Shown here piece by piece: positions 13,942 to 25,767 of a stretch of DNA of 64,000 nt (position 1 is its first letter; every line of letters starts with the position of its first letter). The DNA comes from Isoetes taiwanensis (Eukaryota > Streptophyta > Lycopodiopsida > Isoetales > Isoetaceae): assembly GCA_021234155.1 (NCBI GenBank), contig JAJEKV010000020.1, forward strand, positions 9,263,966 through 9,327,965, read 5' to 3'. The notes under the pieces were generated by a model that worked only from the letters and a program-made list of their open reading frames with translations, did no database searches and was not told where the DNA came from. Made by a program: the position numbers and the translations under genes.

Positions 13942-15283
13942 TCTCGCCAAAACAAAAGAATGGCTGGTCCCCTCAGCCATAAAGGGTCTTCAATCTTGTG
14001 CCAAGGTGCTTGAGTAAGAATCATGGTAGAGGGAGAATGAAATGTGCAAATGTTGGTAGAATAGAAGTGAATATGGTGGAGGGGGGATGTAAGTGGAATA
14101 TGATAAGTGAAAAATGATGAGAATGAGTATGAGTATGATAGGATAGTGATGGGAATGGGATGTATGAGGGGGGAAAATGTGAGAATGTTGAAGTCTCGCC
14201 AAAACAAAAGAATGTGTGTCTCCTTGATATCTCCAAGAGCAACTTCGCTATGATGGAAAAGCTGAATTGCAGAAAGTGCTTTCTTCTTAGGAAATGAAAG
14301 AACAAGAATAAAAGGTTAAATGGAAGGCGGGGGCTACTTTTATGGCGATGAATAAAGATGGGAAAAGGGTGCACCTGTCATGGAAACATACAAACTAGTT
14401 AGCCTTAATATCTTGCAACTCTGCTATGATGGTGAAAGTGAATTTGCAGAGTGCACATTTGGGAAGATAAAATGGAAGAGCATGGCTAAATGGGGCAGGA
14501 CTACAATGAAACAAGTGAATGAAAATGGAAAAAGGGTGCTCCACGCAAATGACACTTGGCATGTTAATAAAATCCTTGTCCAGGAAACCGTTTAATAGCT
14601 CAACCTTCATACTAGCTAACCAAGAAACATAAACTTAATGAAGACATTAGTTCTAGATTTAAAACAGGGTGAAATCCAACCTATCTAAAGCCTAACTTCA
14701 ATTCTAACTTATTCAAATTCTAGAGCATAAAAAGAGACAAGCAAATGTGTTGATCCCGGTACCTCTTCGGTGTGAATAGTGTTGATAGGATTTGGAAGTG
14801 GCATCCCCGGTTAATTCTTTCAACCAATAAGAATTGGTGCCTGCAGTTCCAATACCTCATAGGGGGCCTCCCAAAGATTTTCAAACTTACTAGCTGAATC
14901 TTCCCTTGATTTATTCCATTTCAGAACTAATTCTCGGCCTTGAAGGTCCCTTGTATTTTATGAGCAGCTTTAAAAGCGACCAAATCCTTGGCTTTTTAAG
15001 CAAATTAGCATTCTCGGCTTCCATTCTATATTCTTCTAAATGCAAAAGGGTATCCAGATCTTTCACGCAAGGCATACTCAAAGGCAAACACAACTTATGA
15101 GCTAACCTCGAGATGGAAGCTCGTTTTCCCATGGAAGCACGCCTTCAATGCCATAAACTAAGTTAAAGGGTGTGAGTGGTTGCCGCTTTGATGGTGACTC
15201 TATAAGCCCATAGGGCATCCACTAGTTTAACATGCCAATCCTTTTTGATTATCATCCCACTTTGTTTTTACGCAAAATGCCCT

Positions 15284-15949
15284 TCAAAACTTTATTAGTA
15301 GCTTCTCGCTTTGGACCATTACCCAGGGGTAGTAGGAGGAACTCTTGGTATGTTTGACTTTAAGAATGGTCAATAAATTAGCAATAACTTCATTCACAAA
15401 AGGAGTACCTCTATCGAATGTAATTGTAGAGGAATACCAAACGTGCACAAATATACTCATGTAAGAAGTTTGTTGTTGTAAGGGCATTAGCTTGTCTCAA
15501 AGGAATTGTCTTGCCCATTTGGTAAAATAATCAGAGCCGCCAATAATGTCTGATGTTGCCCAGAAGAAGAGGGGTTAATAGGACCAATATAATCTAATCC
15601 CCAAATTTGAAAAGGTCCTCCAAGAAATTATGGGGTTTGAAAGGTTGGGAGAAGGATCCTTTTGCCAAATATTTGGCACTTGTGGTAAGATTTAATAGCG
15701 ATAACATCTTTAAATATTGTAGGCCAATAGTAACCTGACACGAGAATTTTCTTGGCAATGGTATCTCAAAAAATGGCCTCCACATACTCCTTCATGCATT
15801 TCTCTAATGATCAAGGCAGATTCTTCTTCATTGACACACCTCAATAATAGTCCATCCTTGTTGACTTTACATAAAACATCATTAATCATTTTGAACCGCT
15901 TTTCTTTCTTTAAATCTCCTTTCTTTGACTTGAGGTCAATCGAGGGCAT
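15284..15949 (-). pseudogene. gypsy integrase fragments, copy 2
   Basis: The upstream frame (15710-15949) contains LLRCVNEEESALIIREMHEG then CGGHF, the start of the HHCC zinc domain. The downstream frame (15284-15487) has TFDRGTPFVNEVI and SSYYPWVMVQSEK. These correspond to the second catalytic Asp region (D-x-G-x-x-F) and the Y-Y-P-x-x-x-G-x-x-E block with the catalytic Glu. Together they identify a DDE integrase broken by indels. Confidence 0.78.
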
Positions 15950-16123
15950 CTCCTTGAACGTAGAAAATTCTTTATAGGTAGGTGGTCATATTGGCCCTCA
16001 TCATCATCATCGCGTGCAAATAAGCTCAAAGCATCCACAAAATCAACAACTTCTACTACATCCTCATGGTCAAAGAAAATATAAGGTAAATAAAGACAGG
16101 ACTCTTCACTTGATGTAGCTCTT

Positions 16124-16441
16124 TTATAGAAATATCAAAGGTTTGTAACTTGCAAGCCCACCTTTGAATTTTTGGTTTAGAGGTAGCCTTACCAAATAAC
16201 AAACCCTGTTGGATTTTGCTTCATATAAACTTGAACCGAACTCTTCAATAATAAATGACCTTGTCACATCCAATGAGAAACATGAGAGAAGCAAGAGACT
16301 TTTCTCCATTCCGGGTGTATTTTTTCTTAGGCTTGAACTCCACCGCTTGTCGGCTAAAAAGCTATGGTGTGCTTGTCCCGTAATAGCTAAGCCTATGGCC
16401 TTTTTAGTAATAGTAATGTAGACCTCAAATGGCTTGGCCAA
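16124..16441 (-). pseudogene. gypsy RNase H fragment, copy 2
   Basis: The stretch opens with KPFEVYITITKKAIGLAI, which matches the P-F-x-V-x-x-D-A-S-x-x-A-I-G-A-x-L block at the start of gypsy RNase H; the catalytic Asp is not retained in this reading. It lies just after the reverse transcriptase thumb on the minus strand. Confidence 0.6.
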
Positions 16442-16798
16442 ATCTGGTTTTTTAGGAGAGTTGCTTCACAAATGGACTTTATAAGCAATTCAAAAGACTC
16501 TTGGCAATCTGATGACCATGTGACGGGGACATGCTTGCTCAGATTTGGAAATCCTGCCTATTCTTGTCGACTTAGAGATAGGGCTTATAATGTGAGCAAA
16601 ATTAGAATATACATCCTAAGAAAACTAGTCATGCCAATAAAACTTTTGACTGCTTCAAATTTTTGGGGCACCAGTTTTTTGAGCTTCAACTTTTTCTTGT
16701 GCCACTGTATATCATTGTTGGATACCTCGTGTCCCAAAAGTTGCCCTTTGGATGCAAAAAAAATACACTTCTTTGGATTAAGGTTGACCCCAGATTCC

Positions 16799-17288
16799 CT
16801 ACAAAGAACATATCTTTGCCAACAATTCCAAATGATTAGTAGGGTGAGATCCTAAACAAAGGTCATCCAAATAAACTCTGAATTCTTGAGGAGACATAGG
16901 CCTAAAATAACATCCATGGCTCTCTGGAAAGTAGCAGGTGCATTCATTAGTCCAAAAGGCATTCTTTTCATTGCATAAGTTCCCCAAGGAGTAATAAAAG
17001 AGGTCTTGGGTTGGTCTCTTTACAGTAATACTAATCTGATTGAATCCGACAATCCATCTAAAATGAGTACACCTCTTTACACCTTGACATATAAGATCTC
17101 TTCTAAAAAGGGCAAGGGTAGCAATCTTTGATGGTAGCCTTGTTAAGATCTCGATAGTCAATGCAAATCCTTAAGGCACCACTTTTTTTTTCTCCCAGGG
17201 GACAATACAAGATACCCATTCGATTAATAATCTCAATAATAACACCTGCATCCAACATCTTATCCAATTCATCTTTAATTAATCCCAT
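16799..17288 (-). pseudogene. gypsy reverse transcriptase, copy 2
   Basis: Two overlapping frames cover the palm. The first (17103-17288) has LDKMLDAGVI and [17 protein letters not shown], the RT block around the R-D-L-N motif. The second (16799-17161) has [19 protein letters not shown], containing the catalytic YLDD. Spacing is normal for gypsy reverse transcriptases, so only frame breaks separate the pieces. Confidence 0.8.
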
Positions 17289-18433
17289 GAGTGAGGCATT
17301 AATCCTTCTTAATTTTGAAAAACAGGTTTACAACCTTCTTTAATCTTAATTTCAAATTGACATACCTCAGTTTGATACCGATAGCTCTCAATAATCCCAA
17401 ACAAATACATCTTTCCCTTTTTCTTCAAAGAACATTTGTATATCCTCCCTATCTTGATATTCAATCAGATCTCCAACAAATAGGGTTCTAGTCTTACCAT
17501 TTTTTGTGATAGTAATCTCTTCAAGATCTCTTTCCCTCGATGCATTGATGGTTGGGATAGGACAAAAGAGCCTTCACCTCATTAGCATCAAGGTCTTCCT
17601 GGAATAGCTCCCTCGGTCGGGTGTGACATAAGAGTTTCTCTACATAGAGCATCAGCTTCCACATTTTCTTCTCTTGGTATGTGAGTAATCTCCCATGAGA
17701 CAAAACTCAAAAGTACCCCATTACTTGTTTTTTGGGAGCTCCATATCGCATTTTTTTGTTTGGTAATCTCCACGAGACTTGCCTGCAAATTAATTCAGAG
17801 TCACAAAAAATGTGGATGTTGGCAATATCCATAGCTTTGGCTTCACGAAGACTCTGCAATCAAAGCTTTATATTACTTTGCATTAGATGTGATTTGGGGA
17901 AGATTCTTCCCACTTTAGCTAAAAGTTTATGAGAGGAATCTTTAAGAATAAGCTAGGATGATGCAATATTTAGTTTTAGAAATACCTCCATCAAACCATA
18001 AGAGTCGATGGTCCTTGTCTGCTGGGGAGTGCACATTCCATAATGAGGGGAACCATTTCATAACTCTTTGATCTTGCCTTTTTATTTTATCTGAAGATCC
18101 CAAGGGTTCTTCAATTAACATTTCTTTTAATAAAATGTACCTCTTCCTTTGAGTCATAGGAGCCCTCTTGGTTATAAATTGTAGCAATCTGAGAGCCATT
18201 TGAGATGGTACATCTCCCTTTGAGACCAGACTGGCACGGCATCCACAAGTGGCTAACCATCTCCTTCCCGCCAGTAGTCATAGATATCAGATTCATCTCC
18301 TATATCTTCAAAAAGCCACCACAATAAAGTTAGCAGCTTCTGATTATGCCTTCTCAGATGCGGGCACTTTAGTCACCACACCAACAGGAGAAATCTTAGC
18401 ATTATAAAAGATTTTAATAGCATAGAGGCTTTC

Positions 18434-18808
18434 TTATCCACCCTCAAAACCACACGTCTTCATAATATGGTATGGCATAATATTTAGGGGAGAACCCCCA
18501 TCAAGTAACACATTGGAAAAGGTATACCCTCCTAGAGCAGCTGAGCATGTAAATGCTCCAGGGTCTTCTTCATGCTGTGCTAGAATAAGGTCAGTGGCAT
18601 CAGTAAAATTCACACAAGCATTTAATACCTCACCATTGGTTTGTTGAAGTACCCTTTTCCTGTAACTAGGTGCAATCTTTAATAAAGTAAAGAGATCCAC
18701 ACTCACCTTGGAATTTTTAAGCAAAACATCAACCTCATCGAAGTCTTGATCTTTCTTACCATATTTTTGCTGAGGGGGTGGAGCTATGATCTGAGCAGGT
18801 GACTCCAT
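18434..18808 (-). pseudogene. gypsy aspartic protease, copy 2
   Basis: Near the end of a 124-residue stretch lies FSNVLLDGGSPLNIMPYHI. This is the retroelement protease active site, with the usual D-T/S-G replaced by D-G-G followed by S-x-x-N-I-M-P, as in many plant gypsy proteases. It sits between the gag knuckles and the reverse transcriptase, as expected. Confidence 0.75.
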
Positions 18809-19218
18809 CTGTTGTGTGGCACAAGCCTGGCAGTAGAATGCCTACTTGGTTCAGCATGTACTTGAGCTTCATTCATGCTTCTAGTTTGCACCACCATGAC
18901 TTCTTCAGATTTAGGAACTTCTGTAGCTTGGATAAATCTTATAGAGGTGCTTGGTTCAGCAAATCTCACAGGAGGTTTAGGCTCTGGTCTCTTCTCCTTT
19001 TCCTGTTTAGCAAAATATTCCTTAACAGCACACCTAGCATCAGTATGACCAACTTCTTTACAAAAAGAACAAACAGGACATTCCTTTCCAAAGTGACCTT
19101 TTCTATTACATTTGGGGCATACTTGCCAATAGCATATTTCTGATGGGTGGGAATTCCTATTGCAATGAATACATTGTGGTAAAGTTTTACCCGCTTTGCA
19201 GCCTTTGAGTTCAACCAA
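18784..19218 (-). pseudogene. gypsy gag nucleocapsid with zinc knuckles, copy 2
   Basis: The 144-residue stretch contains cysteine/histidine clusters: CIHCNRNSHPSEIC, then CPKCNRKGHFGKEC (a C-x2-C-x4-H-x4-C knuckle), then CSFCKEVGHTDARC (the same spacing). Such knuckles bind retroelement RNA. A basic, proline-rich tail with EKEKRPEPKPP follows. The same segment in copy 1 (about 10600-11000) is frameshifted, and the differences fall at CAG/CTG triplets, so this copy is the better guide to the protein. Confidence 0.8.
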
Positions 19219-19721
19219 TTGTTTGGTTATTTCGGCATTAAGGCTTCAAGAACCTTGGATAGGTCTGACTTGACCTCTTGCAACTTGAGAATTGGCTTCT
19301 CCTCTTTAGATTTCTTTTTTTCTTTTTGTATGGCATAGACTGGAATAGAAGGGGATGATCATAATGTGCATCAAGAACATCGATAAAACGGGTCATGATT
19401 ATGAGGAGGAACATGGTGCTTATCGCAAAAGTAGAAAGCATCCGGGTTAGATCGGTGGTTTTGGCAAAGACCTTGTATATGGAATCAAACCCTTGCAGCT
19501 TGGATTTTGAGCAATTTTCTTTGGATATCCTGGTCTTCTTTGTAGACCATTAATAAAAGCAGAACTAAAAACAGAGTTGGGATGGTGATTTGTGCTTTTG
19601 ACATCCGCTCATGAATGTACTAAACCTTTCCTTATACCTGGTTCACACTTTCTCCTCGCATGTATAGAAAAACCTTTGCAATTCATTAACCAAATCTTGT
19701 GGAGCAACTAACTTACCAAAT

Positions 19722-20120
19722 CTATCCAAACTTCTTGACAAGTTCATCCCATGAGGTGGTACCCATCAACTTCTCATAGGTTAACCAAGCACCAGCTTCA
19801 CTCTCATCTTTGAAACATTTTTCAAATTCTGAAAGCTTGCATCCTTTCTTGAAACCATAATCCCTGTAATAGTCTTCAAAAATTCTCAAAAAGTGATTAG
19901 CACTCATACTGGAATCAAAGGTAGGCAAGGGAACAGGGACATTCAACTCAAACTGGTATGGCATGTTCTGAAGTAAGCTAGCTGAGAAGCTTGAAGGCAA
20001 TGGCCTCTCTCTGCAATGATCCGATACATCAATATCTTCCAATGGTTCTGATTCTGCTGGAAATTTTTGCTTTGGAGCCATGAGTTCTGAGATCCAGGAA
20101 GATCTCGGTAGAACCTCCAA
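19722..20120 (-). pseudogene. gypsy gag, N-terminal part, copy 2
   Basis: A 132-residue stretch begins close to the inner edge of the 5' LTR. It contains PLPTFDSSMSANHFLRIFE and, further on, CFKDESEAGAWLTYEKL and SWDELVKKFG. The pattern of hydrophobic blocks followed by a W-L-x-x-x ... S-W-x-x-L-x-x-x-F segment is that of retrotransposon gag capsid domains. Position at the start of the internal region supports the call. The frame ends inside the capsid-like domain. Confidence 0.6.
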
Positions 20121-20122
20121 GA

Positions 20123-22165
20123 TGTTGACCCTAAACCTGGCTTAAAGGTCAACCACAAGAATCCAACTTGAGTTTTCACTCAAATTGGGGTGTGAACCTC
20201 CAGATCACTTAAGGTGATCAGTCTATGCAAGAAAATTCCAAAGAGACGTTCAAAAAATTTGAGTTCTATACCTTTCCCATTTCCAAAAAATGGTACCTTT
20301 GCCAAAACAATTGTGGTGTCGAGATGCAGATCAATTTTTTAAGTCAGATACAATAGACTTGGTCAAAAAAGTTGTAGTTAACCAACAGTAAAGCTTCTGA
20401 CCAAGTCAGAGACTTAATCTGTGAGTTATTCGAGCTCAAAGTGAGGTCAAATTTTAGTCAATAGAGGTCAAATGTGGAAAACAGTGATCAGAATTTGAGA
20501 TTTGGAGTTGCTAATCATCTTTTTGAGAAATTCCAAAGTAGGTAGGTTGCAATAGTGCTAGGGAAGAGGGGCAAGCAATCAGATCCTCATTTGGAGGTGT
20601 AGAAGTATTTTTTGTAACTAGATTTGGCAAAATACAGTCAAAACTGTCCAAATCCGAGAGCAATTTTTTTGAATTTGAGCTATACTTGATATTTTTGAAT
20701 GATTCCAACTCCTCTGGCTAGCACAGGCTCTAAGAATAGATGGCAAGTGGTCCAAAAGAATAGAGAAACACACTAGAATTTTCTCAGAGAATATTTTGAA
20801 TCAAGAATTGTAAAATAACATATCGTAAAATGGATTTTGACAACTTGGCAATCGATTTAAATTGATATGGAGGTAAATATATCATGATAACAGAATATAA
20901 GGATGCTTCATAGCTTTAATCACAGGAAAATAATCTTCTCAAGTCAATAAATAATTTTTAAAGGTAATGTCAACTAGATCTTGTGAATCCAGTTGAGGAG
21001 AGCTCAAGAACTTCAAGGATCGGCCCAGATCTTGCTCAGCAATGATCAATGTAGGATCTGAATACTCGGGCCTTCAAAAATCTTACATTATTGTCTCCTA
21101 AGATATATGTTTTTGGTTTAACGGTTTCAGCATATTAGGGCTTAAATTTAGGCTTGATAAGATGCTTAAGAGCGAAATGCAGAAATAGATAGGTTTCAGA
21201 GTTTAATGCTTCCATTCCGCGTGATTCGAAAGGTGTCTCCATAATGGGGGGTTGGATTGAAGGTATTTTCCCAAGAATTCCGCGATACGGTCCCGTATTT
21301 TTGAGTGAATATGCCTGGAATATGCTGTATTTGACCTTTTTTGAAAGCTTGGCCAATGGTTTAAAGGCTTTTATCCAAGAAATATTTAAAGGGATGATAA
21401 ACCATTGACCATAGAGAGAATGTCCACTTGTGTAAAAAGAATAGGGAATCTTTGGGGCATCTTTAGGCAAGACTAGGAATATGCCACTATGAATATGATG
21501 ACACAAGGATGAAGACAAAAGAATTCATGAGGAAACATTTGGGGGGCAAAGGAAATAATGGGGAATGGTATTTTTAAAACAAAGGCTTAGATAGATTTTT
21601 GGGTGGACAAAGTGATGGCACATTGAAGGAAATGGCAGGGGATTTGAGGGAGATGGTAATTATAGCAAAGCAAGCATGGCAAAAGAGTGAATAATGGGTG
21701 GGAAAATAATATTGAGCCAAAAGTGCAAAAATGGGGGTAGTGTTTATGGCAACTTTTTGAGGGCAATGGTGTAAAGTGGTCATGAAGAGTAGATAGGGGA
21801 AATGCCATGGGGTAATTGGCAGATAAGTTATGGAAAGAAAATGGCTAGGCAAGGTGGATGACAAGGGTAGAACCACATATAAGGGAGTCTTCCAAACTTC
21901 AACTTCCAAACTTCAAATAATGTCTTCCAAGCTTCATAACCCAGAATCTTCTAGAGCATATTCCTGATTAAGCATTTGACCTCAAATAAAATACCTCTTG
22001 TGAAGTTTACTTGAGCATTTTTTGACTTGAAGCATGAACATCTTTTGACCTCCATATCAATTGTTGAATGACAAGAATCTTCCAAACTTTGACCTAGTCT
22101 TGAAATGAGTTGACCTAGCTTGAATCAATAGATTCTGATAGGCATGTTGCCCTTTTGGGGCAACA
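20123..22165 (-). repeat. gypsy LTR copy 3 (5' end of the tandem array)
   Basis: About 2043 bp. Read on the minus strand, the element would be transcribed from this LTR. Its first 21 bases form a near-perfect palindrome (22145-22165, tgttgcccttttggggcaaca on plus). Immediately outside is ctcaagaaaacac and then a (GA)n array. Confidence 0.88.
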
Positions 22166-22175
22166 CTCAAGAAAA

Positions 22176-22331
<156 letters not shown>

Positions 22332-22470
22332 GAAGTGTTTATTTACGCCTGCTGGAGACCCATCAGTCTATAAGACGCAGTAACATTACATCAAAAATTG
22401 TCACCAACACCATCCTGTAGGTACTGCCTCACTCTCCGCATCCTCGCTAATACTACAATCACTAACAATT

Positions 22471-23283
22471 TCATCTCCTAGAATGTCCTTCTCGTCTCTC
22501 CAATACATCAAATACAAAATGACATACGACTTTAGTAGGAAGCTCAAACAATTCTAGCAGTGTCAACGCATGCACCCCCCAATGATATCGTATATCTTTA
22601 TAAGCTGAGCAGTATAACAGCGTGTGACTTTCATCCTCTATTTTTGCATCCCCACACATCTCACATATGCGGTGTTCCCATGGTATCTTGTGCCACCGCC
22701 CTGTCTCTACCTTCAAGTAATGCGAGCTAAGTCTCATGCGGGCTAACACATGTCTGAAATGCAGGGAAACATCATCCAATAGATACTTAGCTCCCCCAAG
22801 TTGAGGGTTTATGGCAGTTCGATAGAACAACATTTTGGTCTCAGGTGCTCTCCAAAGCTTGTCACATACCCGTCGCCGTACCAATTCTTGTATATCAGCT
22901 TTGCTACCTTCCAGTTCCTCCATCCTCAAGTTCCACTTTGCTAACCAGACTTCGGCATCATGGTACCATCCCCTATCCTTACTGGCCTGCATGGCAGTGT
23001 GAGGTAAGCGATCTCCATCCATACAACGGACTTTAGCCATATATGATGCGAACCGTACGATAGCCTCACCTTCTAAGGGAAGCAAACCCCCTTCTGAGAG
23101 CATCATAGCATAGGGTGTTTGAAGTTTAACCCCAAGTTCTGAACATAAAAACTTTTTTTGCAGCTTTTCAATGATCAACCATAGATTGGCCGTGAGACTG
23201 GGGCCCCAAACTTCACAGCCATACAACACAACAGTCTGGACCAAAGTTTTAAAGAGCATTTTTTTCATAGGCCAATTCCACAA
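22471..23283 (-). pseudogene. LINE ORF2, C-terminal 270 codons (5'-truncated)
   Basis: A long clean frame begins inside the reverse transcriptase thumb with VVLYGCEVWGPSL, the L-Y-G-x-x-x-W block that follows the RT domain in non-LTR retrotransposons. Near its end is CEMCGDAKIEDESHTLLYC, a C-x2-C ... H-x4-C zinc motif (zf-RVT type) that closes many plant LINE ORF2 proteins. The endonuclease and RT palm are missing upstream of 23283, consistent with the usual 5' truncation during target-primed insertion. A (GA)n array begins about 145 bp beyond its stop. Confidence 0.85.
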
Positions 23284-23316
23284 GTAACTTTTCCTACACT
23301 GCTTCTGTAGTGCCCA

Positions 23317-23463
23317 ATATGTAGCATTATAACAGGGGTTTTTTTTTGTGTTTTTGTACTGTTTTCTCTAAGGTTTTCATATGATTTGGTGGGCGTATTC
23401 ATCCAGGTGTACTAAATAGTATTTCTAGAGTGCAACCTTTTGTAAGCCGTTGACTTTAGAAAA
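23317..23463. repeat. Dispersed 147-bp repeat, copy 1
   Basis: Begins atatgtagcattataacagggg and aligns with 59094-59240 over its whole length, including the poly-T/gtgttt segment and the agagtgcaac block. No coding content. Family unknown; the second copy lies about 36 kb away in the same orientation. Confidence 0.8.
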
Positions 23464-24109
23464 GGGGGCAAATCCTGTGGTGAATATCCTCCCATTAATT
23501 TTAGGGTTTTTTTAGGGTTGTGTGGATTAGGGCATGACCATTTTAACTTGACTTTTTTTAAATCCCCATGTATTAACTCCATTTAACTATTTCGAACTAA
23601 CTGTTTATTTTTATTTTCTTTTAAACCTAATGTGCAGGTTAGAGAGGCGGCCTGCAGCTCACGAATCCGGCCTCCAGGCCATAGAATCCAGCCCAAATCA
23701 TCAAGGCACATCCCGATTTTGCCTTCTTAGGGATTCTTAGATCATTTCACTCCAGTAACTTGCGAATTTCAGAGTGTACAGGCCGATTCCTCTTGAGTTA
23801 GGGTTTCAAGTTATGTATGGTTGAACGGATCCAAGCACCAACAAGTTTGCAGCCAGTTTTCTTCATCAGCTATAGCAGCATTCCGTTTGGCCATAGATCA
23901 TTTCTACCAGGCATTAAATCACATAGATATAATGCTTCTCAAAAATTTCTGAAGCGTTCAGCGTTTCTGCGAGGACCAGTTGGATGGCATGTATTATCAG
24001 AGAACGTAACCCCAATGTGAACATTTTTTCACATGTTGACCCGTCTAATGTATTGCAGGGTAGCGATGGAACGTTTTAATAATCAAGGGTCCTTGGTAAA
24101 CCCGCAGCT

Positions 24110-24157
24110 ATGGCCAAGGGACCTGGTGTTTACTCTGATGTTGGCAAGAAGATAAGA
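24110..24157 (+). pseudogene. VDAC: VDAC porin first-exon fragment
   Basis: An ATG opens MAKGPGVYSDVGKKIR, which matches the highly conserved N-terminus of plant voltage-dependent anion channels (M-V-K-G-P-G-L-Y-x-D-I-G-K-K-A-R). That segment forms the N-terminal helix of the mitochondrial outer-membrane porin and is commonly encoded by exon 1. The match stops after 16 codons, at about the normal exon end, and a usable GT donor is not obvious (gatgttgg). No later VDAC exon was recognised up to 26 kb, so this looks like an isolated exon-sized fragment. Confidence 0.7.
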
Positions 24158-24612
24158 TGTTGGTCTTACTTTGTAAATGGCAATGGATCATTTGGATTTT
24201 TCCTATTCGATAGGTTGTCTGTTTACATTGTCTGACTGAAGGATCTGACTTATTAGCTAACAATTGTATACATTGTTGCCTTTACCATGCCAAAGCTCCA
24301 ACACCTAAGGTTTATTATAGAGTTTTCCTATGAGTTCTCTACTCTCCATAGAGTTTATATTTATACTGTCAAGGCACCAAAAGAATGACTGACTTCTGGA
24401 CGTAGATCTTTCAAAGGCAATGAAATGCCTTCTGCCCATTATAACTTAGAAGGCATCTCATATTACTATTTTGCAAATATAACAGCTGTTAATCTAGGGT
24501 ATGGTAGATCCTTCGTCTCAGCCATATAATCATGAGCTATTTCGGCAGCCGAGCTTTGGGCTTCCATGGCTATGGCAGATTTTTGGTACCCAAATCGGCA
24601 AATCTCTAAGAG

Positions 24613-24821
24613 GATCATGCCGATATATGCGTTCTGGTGGAGGGAATGAGATTTAGATGCCACAACGCATTTCTGGCTGCGAGATCTGATTATTATAAAG
24701 CAATAATCAGAAGAACTACTGGTTTTTTGGAGGGAGTAAATATGCTTGAAAGTGATATGCTTCAAGTTCTTGAAGAGCATGATCTGAATGTTGATACATA
24801 TAAGAAGATGCTAGAATACAT
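24613..24821 (+). pseudogene. BTB/POZ domain exon fragment
   Basis: Translation gives ADICVLVEGMRFRCHNAFL followed by AARSDYYKAII and, later, VLEEHDLNVDTYKKMLEYM. This follows the BTB/POZ core: D-x-x-x-x-V-x-G-x-x-F-x-C-H-x-x-x-L-A-A-R-S-x-Y-F-K-x-x at the dimer helix and L-x-x-x-x-x-x-K-M-L-E-Y-x-Y at its end. The open part ends exactly at a GT (cat|gtacgt), so it resembles a genuine exon with its donor site. A later plus-strand stretch, about 25165-25270, reads VRELPILIMTKAKAVCGV and could be another exon. No start codon or complete gene is visible. Confidence 0.65.
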
Positions 24822-25465
24822 GTACGTATTGAACCTCCCCTTTCTCTTCAATTGTTTTTACCAGTAGATTGGAAAATCTCACTGGTCATTTATTGTTCTA
24901 TATAACTAATCATGGATTGCTGGCTTTGCAACTTCATGTTGTATCTTGTTGCTACTTGTAGAGTGTATGGCATTGCAGAATTCTAATACATGAAGCCTTT
25001 GATCTATTTTTCTTTTTGGCAATTTGGGTTTACGCCTATGGTGAACCTTTTCACATCTTGTATCATGTTGGTCGCAGAATTGTTCTAGTCCGAATCATCC
25101 TAGGAGAAATTGACTACCTTGTGCGGTCAATTGTTTTTGTGAAGTTCTTTGTCAAAACACCCTTTCTTACCTAATGTCCGAGAACTTCCGATCTTGATCA
25201 TGACAAAGGCAAAAGCTGTTTGTGGAGTTACGGATACTTTGGAAGACATTGAGTTGGATCAGGGTATTCACATTTGACTAAATCGAGCTTTATCGTTTCT
25301 TTATTTCAAACACTTATGCTTGTTCTATGCAAAGGAGGAGATGTTTGATGCAAAGACTGCGTTACCTTCTATTTCCGTTACCCATCATGCAACCATTGCA
25401 CATCATTGTATTTATATTAAAAACAAAGGCGGTTTTATCATTCTAGGCTTGTCTCATATAATTGG

Positions 25466-25612
25466 ATGATATGCACAAGTGTTTACAAATTATCAAAAGG
25501 GTTTCGGTTTGATGCAACAGTAGCAAATGCTCTTGTGGACAAGTATGCAAAAGCGTGGTGTGATTTGACAAATTCTAAAATACTTTTTAACTTGAGTATG
25601 TGGTGCATCACC
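25466..25612 (+). pseudogene. PPR gene fragment in left foldback arm
   Basis: Reads KGFRFDATVANALVDKYAK followed by a degraded C-G region and SKILFNLSM. This fits the PPR signature G-x-x-x-D-x-x-V-x-N-A-L-V-D-M-Y-A-K-C-G ... S-x-x-L-F-x-x-M of plant organellar RNA-binding proteins. Only about one and a half repeats are present, without start or stop context. Confidence 0.6.
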
Positions 25613-25767
25613 ATAGTTTTTTTCAATGCGTTTATCTTGTTTTACTGTTAGGGCCCGAAGGGCCCAATTTTTTTTTTTAACTACCAACATATAACTAACA
25701 GTGACATTATTACTACAAACCATTGCATCGAACACATTTAAATGAAAATCCCCCTGAAACCCCCTTT

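Larger units (their letters stand above)
13942..20122 (-). mobile_element. gypsy internal region, copy 2 (better preserved)
   Basis: About 6.2 kb on the minus strand. Gag starts near 20120. The order is gag N-terminal part (19722-20120), CCHC knuckles (18784-19218), aspartic protease (18434-18808), reverse transcriptase (16799-17288), RNase H (16124-16441) and integrase (15284-15949), followed by about 1.3 kb without a recognisable domain before the middle LTR. Each domain is readable but in separate frames. I could not match the bases after the 5' LTR (minus strand, below 20122) to a familiar tRNA primer-binding site. Confidence 0.88.
3805..22165 (-). mobile_element. Tandem Ty3/gypsy array: LTR-internal-LTR-internal-LTR
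   Basis: Three copies of one LTR (3805-5838, 11934-13941, 20123-22165) bracket two homologous internal regions (5839-11933 and 13942-20122). All have the same orientation, giving two repeat units of about 8.1-8.2 kb sharing the middle LTR. On the minus strand the LTRs begin TGTTGCCC and end GGTCAACA. Domain order in the internal regions is gag, protease, reverse transcriptase, RNase H, integrase, which is the Ty3/gypsy order. I found no convincing target-site duplication: the left flank ends tgcag and the right flank starts ctcaa, and the right edge runs into a (GA)n array. Neither copy keeps an open polyprotein. Confidence 0.9.

Noticed and set aside
3805-22165. Two independent gypsy insertions side by side
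   Set aside because: Only three LTRs are present and the middle one is bordered by internal sequence on both sides, so the units share it.
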